64,000 nucleotides of DNA from Cryptosporidium bovis (taxonomy: Eukaryota > Apicomplexa > Conoidasida > Eucoccidiorida > Cryptosporidiidae): positions 1 to 64,000 of the forward strand of contig VHIT02000045.1 of assembly GCA_009768925.2 (NCBI GenBank), in the 5' to 3' direction. The notes beneath the pieces were generated by a model. It was not told where the DNA came from, did no database searches, and saw only the letters and a program-made list of their open reading frames with translations. Shown one piece after another: positions 10,277 through 21,300 of the stretch (within the stretch, counting starts at the first letter, position 1; every line of letters begins with the position of its first letter). Both the position numbers and the translations under genes were made by a program.

Positions 10277-13200
10277 TTATATCACAAATATATAATAATG
10301 TATTACGTAACGGTAATAGAAAACAATCATTTGAAATAAAAATTTTAATTCTGATCATTTATTTGACATATATAATCTCATAAAGTGGCATTATTTTATA
10401 AAAGCAACTATATTAGGTAATATATATAATTGTATTTTGTATGGCATGCACTTTTATACTGGTGGGTCTTTTTTTTGGTTTTGGTTTATTTTCATTTGTT
10501 ATTTTTATATTTTACGGTGTATATATGGGGTTATCCTCTTGGGAAAAAACATTTTCTAAAATTAATTTTTTCTCATCAATTATTCATATTTTATTTGTAG
10601 CAAGTTTTAATTTGTAAAGAATGGACTTTCTTGTATTCTTTCTAAGCAAAAAACTGTAAAGGTTTAGAGATAAATACTATTTTTCAATTATTTTTTTTCT
10701 ATATTTAAACAAGAAAACTGTATTTATTTATATATTCACATTTATAATGAGTATGGATAGATTATATACTCAAATTAAAAGCTGAGGAATAGAAGGTTTG
10801 GGGAGCATAATTTTTTTAAATTTATGGTACCTATTTCAATAGATTGATATTTATTCATTCACATTTAGTACTAATAAACTAGTGTGTGATATACATATTA
10901 AGTATATGTATATACACAACTTAAAAAAAAGACTATCAATTTATTTAAAAATAGTTGTTAAATAGTAAGAACATACTTTTTGGAAAGAGATAAAATTTAA
11001 TCTCTCTTATAGAAACTAAAATTAGGAATTGCAGGCAGTTTTTAAAAATTTATAATATCATTAGTTTGGTCATTATCATTTAAAATAAGTGGGTCGTGAT
11101 TTGGCTCTAGAACGTAATTATTGAATAAACGTAAATAAGATAATAACGTACAGAGATGGTGCAATAATTTTTACTGCAATCAAAATATAGTATTGAGAAA
11201 AAATAAATGTATTATTTAAGTTGATAATACATGAGAGATTATAACATACTAATAGAAAGTTGAAAATGTAATTTATTGTTTATTGGGGAGAATAGAATGA
11301 TAATACAAATATATAATTAAATTTATTACGGAATATAGTTCTTTTATTATAATTTAATTATGATTGATTTCAGTATCATTATGTATTTATTTATCTTATT
11401 ATAGAAGGAATATTTTGTAATTTGTGATATTGTTGTGTAACAAACAAAATATATCTCTGATAGTATATACTACGGAATTATTTAAAAGTGAAAATAATTG
11501 GATCTAAAGTATGGAGGGTGAATAACTTGGAAATATTCAAAAAAGAAATTTCAGATGAAACATTATCATTATTATTATGTTACTACGTCTGTTTACCTTT
11601 TTCTAAATTAAATATAATTATACATATAAAAATTGTGATCTATGATAAATTGGGTTGAGTATATGCAAATTATGTAATATTTAGTGAAAAAATCGGACTA
11701 AATTTTATATTTGTATTGTGTAACTTTCATTTGTATGAATAATTATGACTATTTTAATATAAAATGGGTAGTTAATGCGACAAAGAAAATGAGGTAATAC
11801 TAATTCAACGTAAATATGGCATTTTCAGGATTTGTTAATTTAAGGTTTTGTAATTCGAGGGCAGTATTTGGAAATTATTTTAGTTTCCTACTAACATTAC
11901 GATGGGGGTGAATACGCATATACAATGTAAAAACATGCTCTAATTATTTGAATTCTAAATTATAACAAGTAAAACACCATTGTTTCATTAGAGTATTATT
12001 CAATGTGAGAATATCAATTTTTTGTAATAGTACAATTTGAATGTGATTATAAATGGCTTGTTTGAATGTGTTGCTTGAATACTTTGTTTTTTTTAGTATA
12101 TTATCAATTGATAATCTATTATTTTTCTGTATTTGTAAATGGTATATTATCAAAATGGAGCTCGGAAAAAAAGAAATAAATTCAGTTTGGAATTGAGTTT
12201 TGGACAGCTTTTTTTTGTAACTAATATAAATTTACATACCACTCAAGTATATGGGCTAATTGTGAAATTTGTTAAACAATGACTTAAAAGAGGTTATCAT
12301 TGCTACTATTATTCCACTTCAAAATCAGTCTTACTTTTTTTATTTCTAGGATACATTTATTTTTCTTCTAATTTATAAAAAATAATCATGATTCATTTTT
12401 TAAGAAAGAAGTGAATGGGAAATGTGAGAAAAATAATAATATCAGAATGGTAACTGAATTAATGAAAACATCAGTACTGGTACCACATTCATATAAAAGA
12501 AACACAAATCCACTATTTCTATTTCTTTTTATTTCCTTCTGTCCTTCTACATACCTTTGATTACGAATTATTTTATAAGTTTATCGGATAATTTTCGAGA
12601 ATAGACAGATTTTTTTAGACTAAAAGTAGTTTAGTATAGGTGGATGTATGAGAGGGAAAATGAGGATTTCATAGTTATCAAGTGTGAATATTAAAATAGC
12701 CACGAAACACACATTTAGAACGCTAAAATTTACTACTAGGTATAAAACAAGTGACTTGAACATCTTAGTTTTTAGCACACACATAGGCCATCGCAATTAA
12801 TTAAATATGAAGACAAAAGTAGTTAGACATGTAGGAACTGAATAAATAGTTAGGTATTATAAATTTATAGGAGATAAATTGTAGTGTCAGACTGAGCTAT
12901 AAAAAATTAACTGGTACGTGTTTTGAACACCAACCTTGTGTAAATGAAGAAGTCGAACTTAAATATGAAAAATACTCTCTACTTTTCCTATTTTCTAAAT
13001 TTGCTACTTGTCATCTTAACATGTTATTTACATGTTATTCCGTCATAAAACTTGACTGACCAAAATCACTATTTTTTCATTATACTGACTTTTATTTAAT
13101 ATATATAAATTCTGTAGACAGTACTTTGGCGCCGTCTCGACTAATATTTATAGTACCGGTCAAAAAAAGGAATAATTACTATTTATTTAGCCGAATAATT

Positions 13201-13432
13201 ACTAGTAATAATAGGATAATAGCAATAATAAAGTAAATATAGGTTTGCGTCTTTAATAAATAAATAAAATGAAGACTATACATATAAATGTTAATAAAAA
13301 AATGAAATATAAGTGAATATATTTAACTTCTAGTCTTATATTAAACTAGGGGGATAAATTGCCTAGTTTTGAAATATTGAGATTTCTTGAATCAAACAGT
13401 AAAATTTAGGTTAATAGACAAGTATTAGAAAT
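10277..13432. other. Gene-poor intergenic region, 3.1 kb
   Basis: Very AT-rich, with short poly-T/poly-A tracts and stops in all frames. A 69-codon minus-strand frame at 11944-12153 shows no recognisable motif and is not called. The only distinct site is GGCGCC at 13128, near the start of the S13 gene. I saw no tRNA-like B box or snRNA signature. Confidence 0.5.
13128..13133. promoter_or_regulatory. E2F-like GGCGCC site upstream of RPS13
   Basis: TTTGGCGCCGTC lies 300 bp upstream of the S13 start. The TTTGGCGC core resembles an E2F/DP site. Confidence 0.5.
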
Positions 13433-13888
13433 ATGGGAAGAGTTTACGGACGTGGCAAAGGTATATCATCATCTGCTAAACCTTATAGAAGGCGACCACC
13501 AACATGGATTAAATTAAAGCCATCTGAAGCCGAAGACCTAATTGTCAAGTTAGCTCGCAAAGGCTTGACACCATCTCAAATAGGTGTTACGTTGAGGGAT
13601 TCACATGGTATTCCAATGGTTCAATCTCTAACAGGTAGTAAGATCTTGAGGATTTTGAAAAAGAACGGTCTGGCACCAGATATTCCAGAAGATCTTTACT
13701 TCTTGATTAAGAAAGCTGTTTCTATTCGTAAACATTTAGAAAAGTTTAGAAAAGATACAGCCGCTAAATACAGACTTATTCTGGTTGAATCCAGAATTCA
13801 CCGTCTCGCTAGATACTTCAAACGTTCGAAACAATTGCCTGCAAACTGGAAGTATCAAGCTGCTACTGCTTCTACATTGGTTGCATAA
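13433..13888 (+). CDS. RPS13: 40S ribosomal protein S13 (uS15)
   Basis: The 151-residue product has the family's exact usual length and begins [20 protein letters not shown], with the conserved uS15 core [22 protein letters not shown] near the C-terminus. It binds 18S rRNA in the small ribosomal subunit. No intron is present. A promoter-type GGCGCC word lies 300 bp upstream. The downstream neighbour SmD1 is convergent. Confidence 0.98.
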   Translation: MGRVYGRGKGISSSAKPYRRRPPTWIKLKPSEAEDLIVKLARKGLTPSQIGVTLRDSHGIPMVQSLTGSKILRILKKNGLAPDIPEDLYFLIKKAVSIRKHLEKFRKDTAAKYRLILVESRIHRLARYFKRSKQLPANWKYQAATASTLVA

Positions 13889-14352
13889 AGATAGAATGAT
13901 AACGCCTATCTTTCTTCTAGTCAAGATAGTGGCGGAGTAGTAGTAGTATCTATGTAATCATCACTATATAGAAATACTTAGTATCTTTTGTTCCTATTCT
14001 CTCGGTTCTAACGTTGATATTAGAAATACACGAATAAATATTCATTTGCGTTGTTGGTTATTCAAATGTATATTTCTGTCTCATTCACAACTCTCTCACT
14101 AGTGACGAGGTGATAATTCACCCTTCAAGTCAGGAGATCAACTAAATGCTAGTCACCTGTATATATGTCGAGATGTAGCTACATATTTAATTAGTAGCGG
14201 TGAGATATTACTAAAGACGTTGACATGAATTAGGATTAATGAAATACACAGACTCAGTCAATAGTGACACGTTGTGTCAAAATTGCATTCAGGAAAAGAA
14301 AATGTTATATATATTAAAGTAACCTTTAATGCAACAAACTAGCTAATTATCA
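13889..14352. other. Convergent intergenic region (RPS13 / SmD1 3' ends)
   Basis: 464 bp between two gene ends. It holds both 3' untranslated regions. Small hairpins are possible (for example TGACAC-GTT-GTGTCA at about 14264-14278), but no gene is seen. Confidence 0.5.
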
Positions 14353-14736
14353 TCACTTTCTGCTATTATAATTACGTGACCTGTTGTTATCCCCAATAAA
14401 ATTACCATTATTATTACCTTGTTTTATATTAGATTTAAGACTTGAAGATGCTATGGGTGAAGCTCTAGGTGGATTTTGCTTTGGAGTGTCATCAATTAGT
14501 AATACATCTAATGGTAGGGAGTCGGGGAGAATAAAATATCTTATAGTATTTCCTCTTATAGTTATTTGTGAAAGACTAACTGGATTTCTGTGTTTAACAC
14601 TCATTTTCACATTTTTAAGATATGTATTCATAGAAATGTCAACATTTACAACTGTACCTTGTATAACAGTCCCATTTTTAAGCTCTACTACCACCGAATT
14701 ATTTACCAATTTGACTAAAAATCGAATCAACTTCAT
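14353..14736 (-). CDS. SNRPD1: Small nuclear ribonucleoprotein Sm D1
   Basis: A 127-residue Sm-fold protein. Sm1 (residues ~5-60, [21 protein letters not shown]) and Sm2 (~60-75, [18 protein letters not shown]) match SmD1 closely, including the SMNT and [15 protein letters not shown] signatures. SmD1 is part of the heptameric ring on U1, U2, U4 and U5 snRNAs. The C-terminus differs from most SmD1 proteins. Instead of a long arginine-glycine repeat it has an N/S-rich tail ending [10 protein letters not shown], so symmetric dimethylarginine sites appear to be absent. Confidence 0.95.
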   Translation of the reverse strand: MKLIRFLVKLVNNSVVVELKNGTVIQGTVVNVDISMNTYLKNVKMSVKHRNPVSLSQITIRGNTIRYFILPDSLPLDVLLIDDTPKQNPPRASPIASSSLKSNIKQGNNNGNFIGDNNRSRNYNSRK

Positions 14737-15371
14737 TTTTTATTATTAATTAAATCAATTACTCAAAAAAAAATAGGTCTACTGTTTGTCTCATAGATCA
14801 CTACTTCAGAAATATTTGAGAAAAAACATCAGTTTCCTATGCGTATAATAACTCAATCTATTACTATTCCAGTAATCTTTAAATTAGAAAAAATTGAATG
14901 ATTTCTCCCCTTTATTTGAGGCATTTTTTTAATAATACGAGGGGTAACTATACTATACCAAAACTTGGCGGTAAGTGTGTAGGGTTAAAATAATATATAT
15001 AAGGTAGCTTATACATTATTAACAGTTTAATTAGATGGTAGTGTTATTAATGGAAAAAAATAAGAAAAGGTAATACATTCGTGATAAAAATAAAATAAGT
15101 GTGATAAAGATATAAAGGTTCTAAGTACACATATGTAAAGAAAGTATTGATAACACAAATAAATAATATAGTTTGAGATATAATCACAGTTAATTGTATA
15201 GCTCAATTTTGTTATTTAAAAGTTTGCATATATTAATAATTAACAGGAGAGAAGTGTGTATTGTAAATAAATAGTAACTACCGTTTTTAAACTATTATTA
15301 AACTTAAATTATATAAAATTAGTCTGCATATTTGTGTTGTAAATATATAAAATATTAAGTAATTGAATAAA
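14737..15371. promoter_or_regulatory. Divergent intergenic region (SmD1 / TMX-like)
   Basis: Probable bidirectional promoter region of 635 bp. It includes CTTGGCGGTAAG at about 14964-14975, a GGCGG word, within otherwise AT-rich sequence. No gene is seen. Confidence 0.45.
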
Positions 15372-16442
15372 ATGAAATATATAATAAATTTATTGTTATT
15401 ATTAGTGTTAACATTGATTATAAAATCGGAATCTGCTGAGAAGAAGAAAACGAATAAAATTGGAGCAAATGTTAATATTGATGATTATGAATTAAATTCT
15501 ACATCAGGATCAGGGAATATTGAAATTGAAAATAAAAAAACGTATGTAAAGGAACTGAATGATAAAAACTTTGAACATCTAACTCAGGCAGCAACGGGGT
15601 CTACAACGGGAGATTGGTTCGTATTATTTTACCTACCTAATTGCCAACAAAGTCAAATGGCTTTACTTGAATTGGATAAACTATCTATATTGGCAAAAGA
15701 AAGCTTAAATGTTGCAAAAATAGACGTTTCTAAAAACCATTATTTAATAAATCGTTTTGAAATAGTGGCAGTACCTTCTTTCAGATTTTTTAGGAAAGGA
15801 AAGATGTATACGTATACTGGAATGAGAAATGCAGAAGTAATTAAAGCCTTTATTTGGAATAAAGATTATAAGAAGGTACCTTCCCAAATTGTTCCGAAAC
15901 CTCTTGGTATTATTGATATTATTTTGTACGAGGTTAAACACACAATTAATGATATAAATAAATTAATTAAACTTGCACCTCTCGTTACTATAATTCTTTT
16001 ATTAATTGGTTTTTTCACTGGAATAGGATTTACAAGTATATTATCTGGAAGAAGTAGAAAAAGTAATCAAAAAGATAAGGGAAGATTAACGCACAACGAT
16101 AAAGAAGTTAATTCAGAGGAGGAAGAGGAACAAGATGATGACGATGTAGAGGAAGATGAGGAGGAAGAAGAAGAGGAGGAAGAAGAAGAGGAAGAGGAGG
16201 AGGAAGAAGAAGAGGAAGAAGAAGAAGAGGAGGAAGAAGAAGAGGAGGAAGAAGAAGAGGAGGAAGAAGAAGAGGAGGAAGAAGAAGAGGAGGAAGAAGA
16301 AGAGGAAAGACTGAGTCAGAGACAAATGAAGACTCCATCAAGGAGTCGTAGAGCACCAATATCTAATTATGGAGATGATGAACGCATAAATAGTTCATAT
16401 AATACTAGTGTTAGAAGGTCTAACAGATTGAAGAGGCAGTAG
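15372..16442 (+). CDS. TMX-like membrane thioredoxin with polyglutamate tail
   Basis: The first ATG in frame is at 15372 (an upstream TTG codon is not used), giving 356 residues. A signal peptide spans ~1-22 (hydrophobic ILLLLLVLTLII core). A thioredoxin fold follows at ~55-165 with the conserved cis-proline (AVPSF, Pro135). One membrane segment is at ~201-223. The active site is NCQQS, so only the first cysteine of CxxC remains (Cys91, then Ser94). After the membrane the cytosolic tail has an acidic stretch leading into about 50 consecutive glutamates, then a basic end rich in arginine. It probably sits in the ER membrane as a TMX-type protein. With a single cysteine it could still form mixed disulfides or act as a holdase, but not as a standard oxidase. 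Confidence 0.85.
   Translation: MKYIINLLLLLVLTLIIKSESAEKKKTNKIGANVNIDDYELNSTSGSGNIEIENKKTYVKELNDKNFEHLTQAATGSTTGDWFVLFYLPNCQQSQMALLELDKLSILAKESLNVAKIDVSKNHYLINRFEIVAVPSFRFFRKGKMYTYTGMRNAEVIKAFIWNKDYKKVPSQIVPKPLGIIDIILYEVKHTINDINKLIKLAPLVTIILLLIGFFTGIGFTSILSGRSRKSNQKDKGRLTHNDKEVNSEEEEEQDDDDVEEDEEEEEEEEEEEEEEEEEEEEEEEEEEEEEEEEEEEEEEEEEEEEEEEEEERLSQRQMKTPSRSRRAPISNYGDDERINSSYNTSVRRSNRLKRQ
16158..16308 (+). repeat. GAG/GAA microsatellite encoding polyglutamate
   Basis: Pure purine tract of GAG and GAA codons in frame with the TMX-like gene, about 50 codons. The minus strand reads as Leu/Pro or Phe-rich open frames that are shadows of this tract. Confidence 0.95.
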
Positions 16443-16765
16443 ATATTAGTAAAACCACTATTTTTCGTTTCTTTGTGTTTGTTTAAAACGTTTATATTTT
16501 AAAATGAATTTAGTGAAAAAAGCGATTCTTTGTAAATTGACAAACCAGAGGTCATTAAGATAATATAGGGTATATTCGTGTAATGACTATGCAAATACTA
16601 GACAATTGATAAAGATTTCAGAGTAATGAACTTTTATATATACTCTAATAAGTGTATGTGCATTTGTGAAAAAAAACCCGTGTAAATAGGCCAATAGTTT
16701 AAGTTGCAATAAAAAGGAAGTAAATGCATTAAATTAGTTTAGATCTATATAATAAAGGCCTAAAA
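16443..16765. other. Convergent intergenic region
   Basis: 323 bp between the 3' ends of the TMX-like and ALG7 genes. AT-rich, no gene or distinct motif seen. Confidence 0.5.
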
Positions 16766-17953
16766 TTACTCAAAAATAATCTTAAATGAAGAGGAATACC
16801 TTATTAGGAATCCAAAGAAACAAGATAAAACTTGTAAAATCAACAAATAACTGACCAATCTATTTTCAGACAAGGGTCCAGTAATTTCCAAAACAAGATT
16901 TAGTAGTGTAAAGTTTTTAGAAGACTCCAATTTACCTGTTTTTTTATCAAATCTAGGTATTCTATGTCTAGGACAATGGTATATTCCAAATAACTGTGGT
17001 AAAGAAATAATAAAATTAATTATTTGAGGAATGAAAAAAAGCAGCAACGTCTTAGAGAAATGCCCCAATATACTTACTATGGCAAAACATGCACCAGCAA
17101 AATAAGTGTATGTATCCCCGACAAAAACCAAAGAAGGATATCTATTAAAGTGAAATAAAGACAAGCTGGATGCGGTAAATGGTAGTAGTAATAATATAGA
17201 AAAAAAGTGGTGATTAGACTTGAAATTATATTGCCAATTTGGTATTAGAGTTAGTATTTCAATAATATTATATATAATAATAGAAATTGAGATAATAACA
17301 GACTGTCCAACTTCCAATCCGTTCACACCAGAATATATATTAATTGAATTCGTGCAAAATATCATTAAAGATAACATATATAAATAATAAAAATAACCCA
17401 AATCAAATAATATTTTACCTGTATTGGAAGTTCCACCTATTGTTATGCCTTCTTTAAATAACGGAATAACAACCTGCGTACCACCACTATACGACACAAG
17501 AGTAGGCAACGCTGCAAATACAGGTAAAATCATTTTGTACCTCCATTTAAGACACAATACATCATCTACAAATCCCAAAAAAGCCATCATAAAAATAGAA
17601 AAAAGTCCTGAATTATACTCCAGTAACTTATATGGATTGTTACTAAATAACAATTGGCTACATATAGCCGTGATCATAAATATACTCGCCGGAACTATAC
17701 CTAATGATTCCGGTATTCTTACTTTATCATTGCCTTTGTTCAAATCTATCCCGTATAAATTATTTTCCAGTAATTTTGTTCCGAATGTTGGAATTAACTT
17801 CATACAAGCGATATATGTAAATATAGATGTTAAAGAACAAATAAATGTATGATAAAAATAACTCGTTTTATATAGGGATATATTTACTATTATTAGTAAT
17901 ACAACTAGTACTGTTGCAAATAAATATTCTCCACTTCTATAGAAACGTCTCAT
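16766..17953 (-). CDS. ALG7: UDP-GlcNAc:dolichyl-phosphate GlcNAc-1-phosphotransferase
   Basis: This 395-residue multi-spanning protein carries the DPAGT1/ALG7 signatures: RIPESLGIVP (~79-88), the metal-site DDV motif FVDDVLCLKWRYK (Asp130-Asp131), CTNSINIYSGVNGLEVGQ (~200-217), LVFVGDTYTYFAG (~275-287) and the HCPRHRIPRF loop (~327-336). Human DPAGT1 is about 408 residues. It transfers GlcNAc-1-phosphate to dolichyl phosphate on the ER membrane, the first step of lipid-linked oligosaccharide synthesis and the target of tunicamycin. The DAD1 gene at 28891 encodes a subunit of the transferase that uses the final product. Confidence 0.96.
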   Translation of the reverse strand: MRRFYRSGEYLFATVLVVLLIIVNISLYKTSYFYHTFICSLTSIFTYIACMKLIPTFGTKLLENNLYGIDLNKGNDKVRIPESLGIVPASIFMITAICSQLLFSNNPYKLLEYNSGLFSIFMMAFLGFVDDVLCLKWRYKMILPVFAALPTLVSYSGGTQVVIPLFKEGITIGGTSNTGKILFDLGYFYYLYMLSLMIFCTNSINIYSGVNGLEVGQSVIISISIIIYNIIEILTLIPNWQYNFKSNHHFFSILLLLPFTASSLSLFHFNRYPSLVFVGDTYTYFAGACFAIVSILGHFSKTLLLFFIPQIINFIISLPQLFGIYHCPRHRIPRFDKKTGKLESSKNFTLLNLVLEITGPLSENRLVSYLLILQVLSCFFGFLIRYSSSFKIIFE

Positions 17954-18265
17954 TTTACTGTTGAAAGTAAATTTTATGGTATTATCAAGTTACTCCTTAT
18001 AACACAAATAGTTTATTCTACCTTTTTGAAAAAATAAGAAGAAAGAAGCAAAAAAGGAGAGTAATCCACTTTAACAAAAGTTTAAGTTATTTCCCATTAC
18101 TAAATAAAGTATTACACTCCAATATATTAATATTATTGGAAATGGCTATTCAAATTAATGGGAAGTAAACAAAATATACAAGTTTAATATTTGAGAACTA
18201 ACTTGTTAATTTATACTTGATTTCGAATAAGTCCTTATAACTTAACTATCTTGATTATTTAATTC

Positions 18266-18310
<45 letters not shown>

Positions 18311-18376
18311 AATATAATATTTTTGCGCTAATAATCTCATGAAATTTGCTGTATATAAATTTACATTTATTTTTGT
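17954..18376. other. Intergenic region with TA tract
   Basis: 423 bp between the 5' end of ALG7 and the 3' end of the next minus-strand gene. It holds a (TA)n run at 18269-18303 and presumably the ALG7 promoter. Confidence 0.5.
18269..18303. repeat. (TA)n microsatellite
   Basis: Uninterrupted TA run of about 35 bp. Confidence 0.9.
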
Positions 18377-21300
18377 TCAGTTATAGTTATAATAATTCCT
18401 GTAGTTATAGTTGACATTAGTGCAAGGTTTGTTATTGCTGGGGTCATTGTGATAATTATTGTTGCTATTGCAACTTGTGTAGCTATCTTTATTATTTAAT
18501 ACCAATTTATTATCATTTGGATCCCGTGATAAATAATTAGCGGTTTCACATGCACTTGTATTATAATGATTATTCGATTTTCTAGAAACAACTTTAGTAT
18601 ATGAATGAGCTATTTCTGGTACCTTCGGATTATAGTATCTGTAAAAATAATATTCTGAGCCTTGCTTTGGCAGTTTCTCAAGTGATGAGTATTCTGAACC
18701 ACTGTTACTTTCTGGGTATTCAGAATTAAATTTTTTTTTGTTATTGCAATTGTAACTACAGTAGTTATATTCTTGGAAGTAATTTAAATATGAATTTCCT
18801 ATTCCATTTTTAATACTTGTTTTATTATTATTATAGTTATTGTGTGATAAAAGCTCAATGTTTTTGCTTTGATTGTAATATTTCGATTCGTTATTTTGGT
18901 TTACAGCTGTATTTACGCTCTTTATGATTTCGTATTTATTTGTCGTTGGCTTCAAATATTTTTCCCTCTTAATAAATCCGTTCTTATCATTTGCGTAATT
19001 ACTTTGAGTAATTTCTTTTTCATGAACATAACATTGATTTAAATGAATAAAATCATTTGATGCTACATGATGTAATTTTGGTTTTAAATTTACTCTTGAA
19101 TGTGATTCCATATTTTTGACAAAACTAGAATTTGGTTTTAAATTTGCATATTTATTTGACTCAATTAAACTTAATTCGTCTTTTTCTAGCACTTTACATA
19201 TTTCATTTCTCATTATTTCATCTAATTTTGTGCTTTTATCACAATTTATATTGTCATCTTTATTTAGTTTTTTATCAACCAACTTCACTCCATGAATCTG
19301 GTAATTATCGTCTGTATTTGTTTCTTTATCTACTTTTACGGCCTTTTCCTCCATATTAAATTTTATGTCATCTGTACAGGTGTATTTGTGTACACAGCTT
19401 TTACACTCCTTAATCCCACTTATTTCCAGTAAAACAACTTTATATTGCCCCAATTTTCCACCAGCAATGTTGCTATTGCTATAATTGTTGATTATTTCTA
19501 TATTTCCTACTTTAGATAAACTTATGATATTACGCTTTCTAGATTCAATCATGTTATTTATTCTTTCTTCTCTTTCTTTAATCTGTGTTATCGATTTATA
19601 CATTCTCTCTGTCAATATTCTCATCTTTTTATTCAATTTATATAGTCTATTAAATTGTTTATTTTTATTTATTTTTTTTGAATTTAACCCATTACCTGAA
19701 AATATTAATTTACTATTTATTGTTTCTTTTGAAAAAGAAGATGTAGATGATGAATGTGAAGATGATAATTGTAGTTGGTTTGAATAAGAATCCATATTAT
19801 CGAAAATATATTCCTCTTCATTTCTGTTATCACATCCTTCATTATTATTGTTACCATTTACCATATTTTCATCTAAGGCTTTTTTGTTATATTTTTCGTC
19901 TTCAGTATGATTAATGTCCAAATCAAAATTTATACAGTTTTTATTGATACAATCGTCTAAATATAGTTTCTCATCTGTAAATTGATCAGTTGATAGGCTA
20001 ATAAATAGTGGTGATTCCTGATTGTAATTATTTGATTCTTCTATATCTCTAATATCTGTATTTCGGTTTTCATCGTCACTATAACTTTCCTCTTTTATTG
20101 GAGATAATAGTAAACTATCCAGATAATTGAAAGAGCTGCTGTTATTATTATCTTGTTGATTGTTTATTTGAAACGAACAATTATGTTTATCATTATTCAA
20201 TTCATTATCAGGAATAATACTAAATTTTAAATAATCATCATTTGTATCACCTTCGTTAAATGATTTAAAGTCTTCTATTACTCGTGTGTCATAATTTGAG
20301 TCCAAAGTATTAACTAAAAAATCACTATTTGTGACTGTTTGATTATGAATGTTTTCATCGATACCATCATTGAAGATGACATTTAGATTGTTATTATTAT
20401 TATCTGAATAGCAATCGAAACCTAAATCACTATTACCCCAGAGATTAGTTAAATCATGATCGTTTATCTCCTCAGATAGAATATTATTCGAATCAAATTG
20501 ATTGTAAATACTATCAACTTTTTCACTTAAATTTTTGACATTTATTTGTTCCTGTTCATCGTTATTATCTTCAGTCTTATCTCGATTTTGAAGTATATCA
20601 TGGTTCAATTCACTATTGAATTTGTCACTAACAACTGATAAATTACTGAAATCATCATTGATCACGTGAATTTCATCTTTCTTTTGGTTTTCAACCTCCA
20701 AATGACTTTGATCTTCATCGCCAATTAAAAATTCCGTATCCGAGATATCACTTTCAATGTTAGAACCAAATATTAAGTTTTTAATCATATTTCCACTGCT
20801 TTGAGTATTGTTACTAACAACGTTGTCACTTTTGGAGTTATTATTAACATCAATATTACTATTCATTTCATCAAAGGTGTCTTTGCTTTCCTCGTTCTGC
20901 AATTCGTCCAAACTTGTGGGTTTCATATAATCCCAAATCGAATTGGCAAATTTATAAATTATTTGCCTTTTTGATTTTCTGATTGGAGTACTTAAATTGG
21001 AATTTGATATTCCAGTTATTTCTTTGTCTTCGAGTATTTCATTGTTTTCACAACTGTCACTAATTATATTTTCCATAATATTATCTTGGGATTTTGATTT
21101 CATTTCATAATTAATTGCAATTGTATTTGAATCATCTTTTCTCGATATTTCGTTACAATCATCTCGAATAACATCATCATTATCATGCTCTTGCCCATTT
21201 TTGGCCACATTTTTTACTTCTGAATGTTCCTCATCTTCAACTAGAGAAGTATCATTCTTAAGAGTATTATTTGCTTTTGAAAGTTCATTCTGCTCTTTTT

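Noticed and set aside
11944-12153. 69-codon minus-strand frame in the gene-poor region
   Set aside because: Short, no motif, and such lengths are expected by chance in 3 kb.
16108-16359. Leu/Pro- and Phe-rich minus-strand frames
   Set aside because: Reverse complement of the GAG/GAA polyglutamate tract; no independent coding signal.
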